DNA from: Roseobacter sp. SK209-2-6
GTDB taxonomy: Bacteria; Pseudomonadota; Alphaproteobacteria; Rhodobacterales; Rhodobacteraceae
DNA length: 64,000 bases
Assembly (NCBI RefSeq): GCF_000169455.1
Contig: NZ_AAYC01000002.1
Location: 310,001 to 374,000 of the forward strand
Reading direction: 5' to 3'
Shown here: positions 55,607-64,000 of the stretch, one piece after another
Position numbering within the stretch: the stretch's first letter is position 1
Layout of the letters: each line of letters starts with the position of its first letter
The notes under the pieces: model-generated
What the model was told of the DNA's origin: nothing
Database searches by the model: none
Seen by the model: the letters and a program-made list of their open reading frames with translations, nothing else
Translations under genes and position numbers: made by a program

Positions 55607-56953
55607 CTACCAGCGACGTTCAAAGCGGCGGCGCAGGATGACCGCAATTGTATTCATGGTGACGAGAAAGACCAAAAGAATGATGATCCCGCCCCAGGCA
55701 CGCTCATAGAACGCAGGATCCGCACGCTTGGCCCATTCATAAATCTGTGCAGGCATTGCTGAATTCGGCGACAGCAAGCCTTCGGCGATGGTTTCTGGCG
55801 CATTGGATGCGATGAACCCCACCATGCCGATCAGCAATAGTGGTGCTGTCTCTCCCAGGGCCTGCGCCAAGCCAATGATGGTGCCGGTCAGAATACCTGG
55901 CGCCGCCAGGGGCAAGACATGATGAAACACCGCCTGCATCTTTGAAGCGCCAACGCCAAGGGCCGCATCCCGTATCGAAGGCGGTACAGCCTTGAGCGCG
56001 GCGCGGGTTGAAATGATGATCGTTGGCAAGGTCATCAGGGTCAGCACCAAGCCACCCACCAAAGGCGCTGACATGGGCAGGTGCATGTAGTTGATAAAGA
56101 CCGCAAGCCCCAGGATACCAAAAACAATGGAAGGAACCGCGGCGAGGTTCGCGATATTCACCTCAATGATATCAGTCAGCCAATTGCGCGGTGCGAATTC
56201 TTCCAGATAGATCGAAGCAGCAACGCCGATGGGCAGCGCCAGTGCAAGGACCACCATCATCATAAAGAGTGACCCCGCCATCGACACGCCAATTCCCGCC
56301 GCCTCTGGCCGCTGATCAGACGCATCAGACCCTAGGATAAAATCCAGGTTAAAAGTCTTTTCAATAGTTCCGACGGCGACCAGGGCATCAACCAGATCCA
56401 ACTGCTCTGCTGAGATGTTTTTGTCGTTGACAACCGACTCTCTGGTCACCCGCCCCTTCAAGTAGCCATCAACACGGCTCTGGGCGAGAAAGCGAAATTC
56501 AACGGTTTTTCCGATTTGGTCGGGGTTCGCAATTACATAGGCCCGCAGTTCCGCAACTGCACTTTTGGACAGAAGGGCCGCCAGATGCTTGGATTTCAGA
56601 GAGGTCTCAATGCTCAGATCTGCAACCAGATCCTTCATCGCGGTTTTCAGCAAGGGGGCATAACCAAAGGTAGTGACCTTCTTGATCTCCTCGATGTTCC
56701 GGTTGCCTTTTTTGTCGAGTTTGCTTTCCAGCAACTCAACATTCACGGTGATGAAGGTCTGCTGAAAGGCTCCGGTCCCTTTGCTCACAATAGTCGTGAC
56801 AAGAAGGATCAGCATCAACAGGCCAACCATAATGGCGGCAATGCCAAACGCTCTAAAGCGCCGCTCCGCTGCGTTGCGTTTACGGGTCCGCGCAGTTTCG
56901 GTCAGCAGGGAGTTCTGCACTGGTTGCGCCTGAGAGAAACCTAGATCGGTCAT
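55607..56953 (-). CDS. pstA: Phosphate ABC transporter permease PstA
   Basis: This inner-membrane permease of 448 residues has an N-terminal helix (about 35–55), a long soluble insertion (about residues 60–200), then the BPD-type permease core (EAA loop region [24 protein letters not shown]) and the end [23 protein letters not shown]. The N-terminal insertion is the long form usual in alphaproteobacteria. The start overlaps the pstC stop by one base (TAATG). Confidence 0.94.
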   Translation of the reverse strand: MTDLGFSQAQPVQNSLLTETARTRKRNAAERRFRAFGIAAIMVGLLMLILLVTTIVSKGTGAFQQTFITVNVELLESKLDKKGNRNIEEIKKVTTFGYAPLLKTAMKDLVADLSIETSLKSKHLAALLSKSAVAELRAYVIANPDQIGKTVEFRFLAQSRVDGYLKGRVTRESVVNDKNISAEQLDLVDALVAVGTIEKTFNLDFILGSDASDQRPEAAGIGVSMAGSLFMMMVVLALALPIGVAASIYLEEFAPRNWLTDIIEVNIANLAAVPSIVFGILGLAVFINYMHLPMSAPLVGGLVLTLMTLPTIIISTRAALKAVPPSIRDAALGVGASKMQAVFHHVLPLAAPGILTGTIIGLAQALGETAPLLLIGMVGFIASNAPETIAEGLLSPNSAMPAQIYEWAKRADPAFYERAWGGIIILLVFLVTMNTIAVILRRRFERRW

Positions 56954-58431
56954 TAGTCGTATTGCTCCCGGTATTTACGCACAATGATGAGGGCAAGAAC
57001 ATTCAGTCCAAGAGTGAGCACAAAGAGAGAAAGCCCGAGGGCAAAGGCCACCAGTGTTTCGGGGCTGGCAAAATCGGTATCGCCGGTCAGCTGGCTGACG
57101 ATCCTTGTGGTAATGGTGGTCATCGACTCAAATGGGTTGCCAGAGAACTTGGCAATTGCTCCTGCCCCCATCACAACGATCATTGTTTCCCCGATCGCGC
57201 GCGACGCTGCGAGCAGGATTGCACCAACGATGCCGGGCAGCGCGGCCGGCAATACCACCTGGCGGATGGTTTCGGATTTTGTCGCACCCAGCCCCAGTGA
57301 GCCATCTCGCATGGTCTGAGGAACCGCATTGATGATGTCATCGGATAGGGAGGAAACAAAGGGGATCAGCATGATGCCCATGACAAAACCTGCCGTCAGC
57401 ACCGAGGTAGCACCACTCATCCAATCAAGCCCCAGAAGACCATTCTCCCCCTGCCCAAAAAAGCGCAGCAACATGGGGCCCACGGTCAGCAAGGCAAAGA
57501 GGCCGTAAACGATAGTCGGAATGCCCGCCAGGATCTCCAACAAGGGTTTGGCGAGGGTTCGCACGGCTGGGCTTGCGTATTCAGACAGGTAGATCGCAGC
57601 AAAGAGACCGACGGGTACCGCCACCAGCAGCGCAATTGCAGAAATATAGAGCGTTCCCCAGAGAAGCGGCAGGATCGACAGCTCACTGTCGCCCCGGAAG
57701 TTCGGAGCCCAGGTGGTGCCAAAGAAAAAGTCGCTCCAGGCGTGCAAGCCAAAGAAATTCACGGTTTCAAAGAGCATCGACAGCACGATGCCAACCGTTG
57801 TGAGAATGGCGAGAGAGGCTGCTAGTACCAACAGGGCCATTGCGCCGCGTTCAACCAGATTGCGTGCGCGCAGGTCCTTTTGGGTCTGGAGCAAAGCATA
57901 GACAAACCCAGCACCCGCAAGACCGAGACAGGCGACGACCATCGCGAGATGGCCTGTCTTGGAAAAACCGCGATAGCTTTGTGCGGCTGAGAGCACCTCG
58001 GGCAAAATCTCTGATCCCAAGGCAACGCCGATTGTGCCCAGCTCAACCCGCAGATTGGAGCTTTCCAGATCAAGAGCATTGATCTGATCATTGCTCAGCA
58101 AGCCGCGCTCTTCTGCCAGATCCAGTCCCTCTGCCAGCCTGCGGACATCAGACATCAGAAGGTTCAGCGACCCTGTTTCCGCAAACATGCTTTCCGGGAT
58201 GGATTTTACCACTCGTGTTTCAATGAGCATGGGCTGCAGCAATAGCCAGCTAGCGAGCAGCGCCAAGGAAGGAACGCCCGCCCACATGGCGACATTAACG
58301 CCATAGTAAGAGGGCAAAGAGTGCAGCGCACGAATGTCGCCGTCAGCTGTTGCCAGCGCACGGTGGCGCCCCAGCAAAAAGCCAGCAACAGAAAGAGCAA
58401 GCAGAATGATGATGAGCCAGAAAGTCGGCAT
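56953..58431 (-). CDS. pstC: Phosphate ABC transporter permease PstC
   Basis: This 492-residue partner permease of PstA has an N-terminal membrane helix and a long periplasmic insertion (to about residue 185). The permease core contains the EAA loop QTMRDGSLGLGATKSETIRQVVLPAALPGIVGA. The ATG at 58431, with GGAG seven bases upstream, is preferred to a TTG 42 bases earlier. It lies 114 bases after pstS, so there may be partial read-through control. Confidence 0.94.
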   Translation of the reverse strand: MPTFWLIIILLALSVAGFLLGRHRALATADGDIRALHSLPSYYGVNVAMWAGVPSLALLASWLLLQPMLIETRVVKSIPESMFAETGSLNLLMSDVRRLAEGLDLAEERGLLSNDQINALDLESSNLRVELGTIGVALGSEILPEVLSAAQSYRGFSKTGHLAMVVACLGLAGAGFVYALLQTQKDLRARNLVERGAMALLVLAASLAILTTVGIVLSMLFETVNFFGLHAWSDFFFGTTWAPNFRGDSELSILPLLWGTLYISAIALLVAVPVGLFAAIYLSEYASPAVRTLAKPLLEILAGIPTIVYGLFALLTVGPMLLRFFGQGENGLLGLDWMSGATSVLTAGFVMGIMLIPFVSSLSDDIINAVPQTMRDGSLGLGATKSETIRQVVLPAALPGIVGAILLAASRAIGETMIVVMGAGAIAKFSGNPFESMTTITTRIVSQLTGDTDFASPETLVAFALGLSLFVLTLGLNVLALIIVRKYREQYD

Positions 58432-58545
58432 CAGGTGCTCCGAGATTTCATCCACAGTCTGGTCAGTTTCCAACTGCAGGACTTCGAGACAATGTCGGAG
58501 CGATAAGAACCGCCCCGACCTTTTCTCTTAGTGGTTAGGGTGAGT

Positions 58546-59601
58546 TCAGGAGTTGTTGTCCAGAGTTTTCTCGTCGGACACAGCTTCCTGTGTCGCTTCC
58601 AGTTCTGGATCTGCAACCAGACCATATTCCGCCAGAGGGCCATCTTCGCCGGCAACCTCTTCTGCAACAAAGAACTCAGCATATTCTTTCAGGCCAGGGA
58701 TCACGCCGATGTGGGCTTTCTTCACGTAGAAGAAGAGCGGGCGGGACACCGGGTATTCACCAGTTGCGATGCTCTCGGTCGAAGGAACAATACCGGACAT
58801 GGTCGCAACCTGAAGTTTGTCGGTGTTGTTCTCATAGAAGGCCAGACCAAAGACGCCGATCCCATCTTTGTTGCTTTCAATGCGCGCCAGTGTCTCTGTG
58901 TAGTCGCCGTCGATGTCGACCGAACGCCCGTCAGTGCGCAGGGCGATACAGGCTTTCTCTGCGGCTTTCTTCTTTGCCTTGGCGGTTTCGCCTTCGGCAT
59001 GGGCCAGCAGGTGTTCAAAGGCGCCAGTTGCCTCGCAGCCGGCCAGGATCACTTTGTCTTCAAAGACTTCACGCGTACCGTGCTTGGTGCCAGGAACAAA
59101 GGCCTGGATCTCAACAGCTGGGAAGTTGGAGTTTACATCCGCCCAGGTTTTGTTCGGGTTGTCGACCAACTGACCATCAACCATGATCTTGTCAGACAGC
59201 GCCAGGAACCAATCAGTTGGGGTGTATTCAAAGCTATTTGCATTGATGTCAGAGGCAAAAACGATGCCATCATAACCGATGCGAACTTCAATAATGTCTG
59301 TCACGCCATTCTCGGCGCAGGCCTTGACCTCTTTTGCCTTGATCTTGCGCGATGCATTGGCAACGTCGATGGTATTCTCACCGACGCCTTCGCAAAACCG
59401 CTTCAGACCAGCAGAGGAGCCGCCGGATTCAACAACTGGTGTGGGGAAATCAAAGTTTTCGCCAAAGGCTTCGGCAACGATCGAGGCATAGGGCAGAACG
59501 GTGGAGGAACCGGCAACCTGAACCTGGTCACGCGCAGCGGCGGAAGAGGCAGAAACGGCGGCAATTGCCAGGGCGGAAGCTGTCAGTTTCACAAAGGACA
59601 T
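58546..59601 (-). CDS. pstS: Phosphate-binding protein PstS
   Basis: This periplasmic receptor of 351 residues has a signal peptide (MSFVKLTASALAIAAVSASSAAA) and the phosphate-binding blocks VAGSSTVLPYASIV, ESGGSSAGLKRFCEG, TDIIEVRIGYDGIVFAS and GTKHGTREVFEDKVI. The ATG at 59601 has GGAG six bases upstream and gives the signal peptide; the open frame extends further but lacks such a site. A four-repeat PHO box lies 72–111 bases upstream, so expression should be induced by phosphate limitation. It leads the pst-pho operon. Confidence 0.95.
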   Translation of the reverse strand: MSFVKLTASALAIAAVSASSAAARDQVQVAGSSTVLPYASIVAEAFGENFDFPTPVVESGGSSAGLKRFCEGVGENTIDVANASRKIKAKEVKACAENGVTDIIEVRIGYDGIVFASDINANSFEYTPTDWFLALSDKIMVDGQLVDNPNKTWADVNSNFPAVEIQAFVPGTKHGTREVFEDKVILAGCEATGAFEHLLAHAEGETAKAKKKAAEKACIALRTDGRSVDIDGDYTETLARIESNKDGIGVFGLAFYENNTDKLQVATMSGIVPSTESIATGEYPVSRPLFFYVKKAHIGVIPGLKEYAEFFVAEEVAGEDGPLAEYGLVADPELEATQEAVSDEKTLDNNS

Positions 59602-59672
59602 CTGTGTCTCCATGAGAGTTTGAAGGTGCTGACCACCAGTTTGGTGACCTTGCTGGCCTTCTATGGCTACTG

Positions 59673-59712
59673 AATGTGACTTTTGTGACGCCAGTGTAAC
59701 AGCCACATGACA
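59673..59712 (-). promoter_or_regulatory. PHO box (four PhoB half-sites) upstream of pstS
   Basis: Read on the minus strand, four 7-base units spaced by 4 bases follow each other: TGTCATG, TGTTACA, CGTCACA and TCACATT. The 11-base period and the TGTCA/TGTTACA pattern are those of PhoB sites, normally two units. A T/A-containing -10 would lie between here and the start at 59601. Confidence 0.85.
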
Positions 59713-59950
59713 ATCCCCGCCAAAAGGCACATTCGATGTCAAATTCGCTTAACTTTTCTTCGCCGCCTGTCCCGCCGACTGAAACCCGCCCTACAACAGT
59801 TCCGCAAACTGCTTTGGCCTTCGCCCGGCTTTTATCCAAAACCGCAATGACAGGAATATGGGAGAATCCCCAAACAGCCGCATAACCGTTTCGGGAAGTT
59901 TTAGGCGCGAGCTGGACTAAGTCGCATCCTTTTGGAGCAATCCCCAAACC

Positions 59951-61006
59951 TCAACGTGGGAGCAACACTGTAAACGTGCTGCCCACGGCTCTTTCACTAT
60001 TGATACGCAATCTGCCGCGATGCCGGCTGATGATGTGTTTCACAATCGCAAGGCCAAGCCCGGTTCCACCAAGCTCACGCGATCTATGGCTATCAGCACG
60101 ATAGAACCTTTCCGTCAAACGAGGCAAATGGATCGGATCAATTCCCTGACCATTGTCTCTTACCGTGACCTGAACGGCCGGTCCGCGAAGCGAGCGATCC
60201 CTCTCCAGGAATTCAAGCGTGACCTCAACATGGTCGCCACCATATTTTATCGCGTTCTCAACCAGATTGATAAAAACCTGCAAAAGCTGATCCGGGTCAC
60301 CAGCAATCTCGTATGCATCAGGGCTTTCCACCCCTTCGGGAAGCCCAAGATTAAGTGTCACCGAATTGTTTTCCGCCAGGGGCTGCATGGTTTTCAAAAC
60401 CGATTGGAGATGAAGTGCAAGATCCAGTCGTTCCTTGGGACGCTGGCGCTCTCTGCTTTCGACACGGTTGAGAGTCAAAAGGTCCCCAACCAAACGGTTC
60501 ATCCGTGCCGCTTCGTCGGACATGATAGAAAGAAAGCGGTCACGCGCATTGCTATCTTCGCGTGCTGGGCCCTGCAGGGTTTCGATAAACCCCACCAGCG
60601 CCGTTAGCGGTGTTCGCAATTCGTGACTTACATTCGCGACAAAATCCCGACGCATCTGTCCCGCCTGCTCCCGTTCACTGACATCCGTAAAGGTGACCAA
60701 TACGGCTCCGGCCTCTACCGCACCGATTGATGGTACATAGCCTAGCGTCACATCATAGGTTGTATCTTGGGCACCATCATTGGACAAATGGCGAGCATTG
60801 CGCGGTTTGCGATCTTCCAGACAGCTTTCGATTGCCGCTATCACGCCGGGTTGGCGCAGAATGGTCGCGAAATGTCGACCGACCAGATTTTTCCCCAACA
60901 GTCCCTGACTCGCCATATTGGCTGCGATTAGGCGTTCTGATTGATCCACCAGGACCGCTGGTAGCGGGATCGCCTCCAGAAACCCGGTGTTCACATCCTG
61001 CTGCAT
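59951..61006 (-). CDS. phoR: Phosphate regulon sensor kinase PhoR, without membrane helices
   Basis: This 351-residue histidine kinase has an N-terminal PAS domain (about residues 10–110), HisKA with H-box NVSHELRTPLTAL, an N box (VFINLVENAIKYGG) and G boxes (DNGQGI, GGTGLGLAIVKHI). It has no hydrophobic transmembrane segment, unlike E. coli PhoR, so it is probably cytosolic and receives its signal through PhoU/PstB. The ATG at 61006 is preferred to a GTG 12 bases upstream. It precedes pstS by about 350 bases; the PHO box in that gap belongs to pstS. Confidence 0.93.
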   Translation of the reverse strand: MQQDVNTGFLEAIPLPAVLVDQSERLIAANMASQGLLGKNLVGRHFATILRQPGVIAAIESCLEDRKPRNARHLSNDGAQDTTYDVTLGYVPSIGAVEAGAVLVTFTDVSEREQAGQMRRDFVANVSHELRTPLTALVGFIETLQGPAREDSNARDRFLSIMSDEAARMNRLVGDLLTLNRVESRERQRPKERLDLALHLQSVLKTMQPLAENNSVTLNLGLPEGVESPDAYEIAGDPDQLLQVFINLVENAIKYGGDHVEVTLEFLERDRSLRGPAVQVTVRDNGQGIDPIHLPRLTERFYRADSHRSRELGGTGLGLAIVKHIISRHRGRLRINSERAVGSTFTVLLPR

Positions 61007-61112
61007 CCTGATCCCCACGCAAATGACCCGTCAGATCTAGCGATAGATTGTAAAGCCTTTGTGGCACTGCAAGGCGACACGAAAAGATCGCAACGCCAAA
61101 CCCTGACATGAA

Positions 61113-61637
61113 TTAGCCAACGGGCACCAGCTCATCTCGGAATTTGCGCATGTTTTCCTGATAATGTATCGCGCTCAAGGTCAATTTTTGGGCCAGCGCC
61201 TCATCGACTTCTCGCACGACCTTGCCCGGAGCACCCATCACTAGAGAGTTGTCCGGGATCTCTTTGTTTTCGGTGATCAGCGCCCCTGCCCCAATCAGGC
61301 AGTTTTTGCCAATCTTGGCACCGTTCAAAACCGTGGCCCCCATACCGATCAGGCTGTTTTCACCAATGGTGCAGCCATGCAGCATGACCTTATGGCCGAC
61401 CGTGCAATTACGACCGATCGTCAAAGGAAAGCCCGCATCGATGTGCATGACGACATTTTCCTGAATATTGCTGCCTTCACCGATGCGAATTTCTTCGTGA
61501 TCCGCACGGATTGTACAACCAAACCAGACAGAGGCCCCCTGCTCCAGAACAACTTGCCCTATCAGGTTGGCATCTGGCGCAACCCAGCTGTCCTCATGCA
61601 GTTCTGGTCGGTGCGCTCCCAAAGCATAAATTGTCAT
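61113..61637 (-). CDS. Gamma-carbonic-anhydrase family protein (YrdA-like)
   Basis: This 174-residue left-handed beta-helix protein of hexapeptide repeats has the metal-binding histidines of the gamma-CA family: H in HEEIRIG-type and NVVMHIDAG positions and [13 protein letters not shown] (two His). A C-terminal helix ([25 protein letters not shown]) follows. Most such YrdA/PaaY-like proteins have no shown carbonic anhydrase activity. Its ATG overlaps the gmk stop by four bases. Confidence 0.93.
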   Translation of the reverse strand: MTIYALGAHRPELHEDSWVAPDANLIGQVVLEQGASVWFGCTIRADHEEIRIGEGSNIQENVVMHIDAGFPLTIGRNCTVGHKVMLHGCTIGENSLIGMGATVLNGAKIGKNCLIGAGALITENKEIPDNSLVMGAPGKVVREVDEALAQKLTLSAIHYQENMRKFRDELVPVG

Positions 61638-62275
61638 GACATGGCCTCAAACTCTGTCTGCAACACACGTACATGGCTCATTAGTTGCGGCTGTTGTATC
61701 CGGCGCAGACGTGTTGCGGTGATGATGGTTTTCAGTGCGCCTTCGGTCGCATCCAGATCTTCATTGATCAAGACATGATCATAGCTGCCCCAATGGCTGA
61801 TCTCGTCCCAGCTCTTTTCCATACGACGCGAAATGGTTTCAGCATCATCCTGTCCACGGCTTTCTAGACGGCGCCGCAGCTCGGTGATTGATGGCGGCAA
61901 CAGAAAGATCGACAGCGTATGCTGGCCCAGTTCGGAATTGCGGATTTGCTGCGCACCCTGCCAATCAATGTCAAAGAGCACATCCTGCCCCGCCTCGATT
62001 GCGTCACGGACCGGGCCTTTGGGCGAGCCGTAGAAGTTTCCGAACACATGAGCATGTTCCAGCATGTCATTGCTGGCAACAGCCGCTTTAAAATCTTCGA
62101 CTGGCGTAAAGTGGTAGTCTTCGCCATCGACCTCACCCGTTCTGGGCTGCCGGGTGGTTGCCGAAACCGAAAAACGGATGCTGTCGTCCCAGCTCCGCAA
62201 CCGCTTTGCAAGCGTGGATTTCCCTGCCCCGGAAGGTGAAGAGAGGATGATCAGAAGGCCGCGCCGGTCTGCCAT
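61634..62275 (-). CDS. gmk: Guanylate kinase
   Basis: The enzyme phosphorylates GMP to GDP. The 213-residue protein has P-loop [19 protein letters not shown]-binding [21 protein letters not shown] and the lid region [17 protein letters not shown]. The ATG at 62275 ([11 protein letters not shown]) is preferred to the longer frame upstream, which would overlap yicC. It follows yicC by 16 bases, the usual pairing. Confidence 0.96.
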   Translation of the reverse strand: MADRRGLLIILSSPSGAGKSTLAKRLRSWDDSIRFSVSATTRQPRTGEVDGEDYHFTPVEDFKAAVASNDMLEHAHVFGNFYGSPKGPVRDAIEAGQDVLFDIDWQGAQQIRNSELGQHTLSIFLLPPSITELRRRLESRGQDDAETISRRMEKSWDEISHWGSYDHVLINEDLDATEGALKTIITATRLRRIQQPQLMSHVRVLQTEFEAMS

Positions 62276-62291
62276 GTGATGTTCCTTGGAG

Positions 62292-63188
62292 TTACTCAAT
62301 GTTTTGTACCTGCTCACGCATTTGATCGATAAGGGTCTTAAGTTCCAGCCCAATTGCGGTGAGCTGACTATTCTGAGCCTTAGAGCACAGCGTATTGGCC
62401 TCTCTGTTGAACTCTTGCATCAAGAAATCGAGTTTGCGACCAATTGCGCCGCCCTTGCGCAAGAGTTCCTCAGCAGCCACCACATGCGCTGCCAACCGAT
62501 CAATCTCCTCTGTGACATCCGCTTTAACCGCCAACATGGCAAGTTCCTGCGCGATGCGTTCAGGAGCGACCCCATCGGCGTTATCCAGAACCCGGCTCAG
62601 ATTTGATTTCAGGTTTTCCTCAATGAAGGGCTTGCGCGCCTCAGCGCTTTTTGCCGCTTCCTCGGTCAATCTGCGAATTTCCAAGAGTTGCCCGCTTAAG
62701 ACTTTTGTCAGCGCCTGCCCTTCGGTTTCACGCATTTGAACGAATTCGGTCAAAATGTTTTCGAACTCCTTCTTGAGTTCATTTACAATTGGCTCCGGGT
62801 CATCCTGACTTTGGCTTTGCTCCAGCACGCCCCGAATGGACAGCAGATCAGCGGCAGAGGTCACCGAAAGATCGATCCCCTTGGACTGTGCCAGCGCCTC
62901 GGTTTCGGCAAGCGCCTCCAGCACTGAAGTCAAAAGTGGTTTGTTCAATACAACGCAGCCTGCGCCGTCATCCTGCCGCGCCAATCGCAGATTCAGACTG
63001 ACATTACCTCGTGCCAATGATTTGCCCAAACGGCTTCTAAGGTGGGTTTCAAGACCTTCCAGCCAATCTGGCACCCTCAAACGCAGATCAAGACCTTTTG
63101 CGTTTACCGACCGCAACTCCCAGCTCCAGCTATGCGTTTCAAACACGCCCTGCCCCGAAGCAAAACCAGTCATGCTGTAAATCGTCAT
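62292..63188 (-). CDS. YicC family endoribonuclease-like protein
   Basis: This 298-residue protein has the YicC N-terminal domain ([32 protein letters not shown]) and the DUF1732 C-terminal domain ending RHTGQ-type residues replaced by [24 protein letters not shown]. YicC-family proteins are reported RNases in E. coli and B. subtilis. It is the first gene of a yicC–gmk–gamma-CA operon. A 250-base divergent gap separates it from the PAS-domain gene. Confidence 0.94.
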   Translation of the reverse strand: MTIYSMTGFASGQGVFETHSWSWELRSVNAKGLDLRLRVPDWLEGLETHLRSRLGKSLARGNVSLNLRLARQDDGAGCVVLNKPLLTSVLEALAETEALAQSKGIDLSVTSAADLLSIRGVLEQSQSQDDPEPIVNELKKEFENILTEFVQMRETEGQALTKVLSGQLLEIRRLTEEAAKSAEARKPFIEENLKSNLSRVLDNADGVAPERIAQELAMLAVKADVTEEIDRLAAHVVAAEELLRKGGAIGRKLDFLMQEFNREANTLCSKAQNSQLTAIGLELKTLIDQMREQVQNIE

Positions 63189-63440
63189 AAACGCAGGCCT
63201 TTCCTATATAGTTTGCAGTCGCTCTCGCCTTTCCTCTATACTTCATATGTAGTGTGCAAGCGCAAAAGGATAGGTTCCTAAACCCAGGCGTTAACCAATC
63301 AGGTAAGTTTTGGTCCAAATTTGAATTATATTATGTCATGTTAACTGCAAGGTAACCATCTAAACGGTACGACAAGGGCAGTTGCCAAATTGCTCTTGAG
63401 TGCCCTAGGGGTCATCCCCTGACAGTTTAAGGAAAAGCAC
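63189..63440. promoter_or_regulatory. Divergent promoter region with CtrA-like sites
   Basis: The gap contains TTAACTGCAAGGTAAC at 63341–63356, one base off TTAA-N7-TTAAC, and a second TTAACCA word at 63291. These may be CtrA sites for the PAS gene; the match is imperfect. Confidence 0.35.
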
Positions 63441-64000
63441 ATGTTTTTTGGCGGTAGCAAAAACCCCGGACACGATGAGAACCAAGGCAAGGTTGTCTCC
63501 ATGAAGCATTTCCGCACCCCAGTGCCCGTTTCCGCGATGCGTCAGGCCGAGGCCTATTGGACTGCTCTGCGCCGTGGCGACGATATCCCCAACCGCTCGC
63601 AGATTGACCCACGCGGGTTGGAAAACATCTTGTCACAGACCTTCATCCTGGAACGGGTCGCACCGGGTATCGCACGTTTCCGCCTGGCAGGGCAAAAGGT
63701 CAATGAAATGGCTGGTATGGAAGTGCGTGGCATGCCTATCACCGCCTTCTTTACCCCGGATGCGCGCAAACAGATGAGTGCTGCACTGGAGCACATGTTC
63801 GAAGCCCCCGCCATCATCGAAGTTGAGATGCAGACTGAAGGCAGCCGTATCCGCACCCCACAAGAAGCCCGCATGCTACTCTTGCCGCTTCGTAGTGATC
63901 TGGGCGATGTCAGTCGCGCTCTAGGCATCTTTGTCTCCGAAGGTAACCCGGTTGGAACCTCTCAGCGTTTCTCGATCTCTTCCATCGAAATGCGCGCGGT
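63441..64000 (+). CDS. PAS-domain (PAS_5/DUF1457-type) protein, 3' end cut by window edge
   Basis: At least 186 residues are in the window. After a short N-terminus (MFFGGSKNPGHDENQGK), the sequence matches the PAS_5 family common in alphaproteobacteria: MRQAEAYWTALRRGDDIPNRSQIDPRGLENIL, then the FRLAGQKVNEMAGMEVRGMPITAFF core and RTPQEARMLLLPLRSDLG. The family consists of stand-alone PAS regulators with unknown ligands (MopJ-type proteins in Caulobacter belong to related groups and act on the cell-cycle kinases). A GGA-rich site precedes the ATG at 63441. Confidence 0.85.
   Translation, partial: MFFGGSKNPGHDENQGKVVSMKHFRTPVPVSAMRQAEAYWTALRRGDDIPNRSQIDPRGLENILSQTFILERVAPGIARFRLAGQKVNEMAGMEVRGMPITAFFTPDARKQMSAALEHMFEAPAIIEVEMQTEGSRIRTPQEARMLLLPLRSDLGDVSRALGIFVSEGNPVGTSQRFSISSIEMRA

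Overview
This 64 kb window is chromosomal DNA from an alphaproteobacterium of the Rhodobacterales, most likely the marine Roseobacter group (Ruegeria/Phaeobacter-like). The evidence is the gene content and order (cckA–recA–alaS neighbourhood, iscR–csd–suf operon, pst–pho operon, TAXI-TRAP transporter, RamA-type corrinoid activator, a relic of ectoine catabolism), a GTTC-N7-GTTC SOS box and moderately high GC. Both window ends cut genes: sufD on the left and a PAS-domain gene on the right.

Layout. 1–6.1 kb: Fe-S assembly operon (minus strand: iscR, cysteine desulfurase, sufB, three small genes including a YbjQ protein, sufC, sufD), with a perfect Irr-type palindrome in its upstream region. 6.2–12.5 kb: an alpha/beta hydrolase, a tandem-HD protein, a class II glutamine amidotransferase, an SMR pump, typA, MOSC and DUF1330 genes. 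12.6–22.4 kb: alaS, recA (SOS box), a sulfotransferase, cckA (CtrA-type box), rsmB and guaB. 22.6–26 kb: a CaiB-family CoA transferase and a ramA-like corrinoid activator broken by a one-base frameshift. 26.1–28.1 kb: a degraded island at tRNA-Gly(CCC), with a ruined tyrosine integrase, a fragment of doeB/eutE and an intact doeX/asnC-type regulator. 28.2–33.4 kb: an envelope cluster (L,D-transpeptidase, LpxD, ACP, ketosynthase) divergent from a DUF882/MepK-type peptidase. 33.6–37.2 kb: tRNA-Arg(CCG), an unrecognised gene, and a methyl-H4folate methyltransferase/metF/virulence-factor-domain operon. 37.5–45 kb: ppx, rlmE, a BrkB membrane protein and an AttEFGH-type transporter set. 45.1–49.6 kb: a usp–TRAP–TAXI operon. 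49.6–51.1 kb: a long gap with few or no genes. 51.1–53.3 kb: gcdH and a divergent LysR gene. 53.4–61 kb: phoR and pstSCAB-phoU-phoB with a four-repeat PHO box. 61.1–63.2 kb: a gamma-carbonic anhydrase, gmk and yicC.

Most of the window is conserved housekeeping. The parts that deserve attention are the corrinoid/one-carbon genes (frameshifted activator, matching arginine-rich tails on activator and methyltransferase), the relic island at tRNA-Gly, the LDT–LpxD–ACP–KAS envelope operon, the tandem HD protein, and several well-formed regulatory sites (Irr, SOS, CtrA, PHO). No CRISPR array, intact insertion sequence, rRNA gene or replication origin was seen. I did not find a clearly novel multi-gene defence or biosynthetic system.
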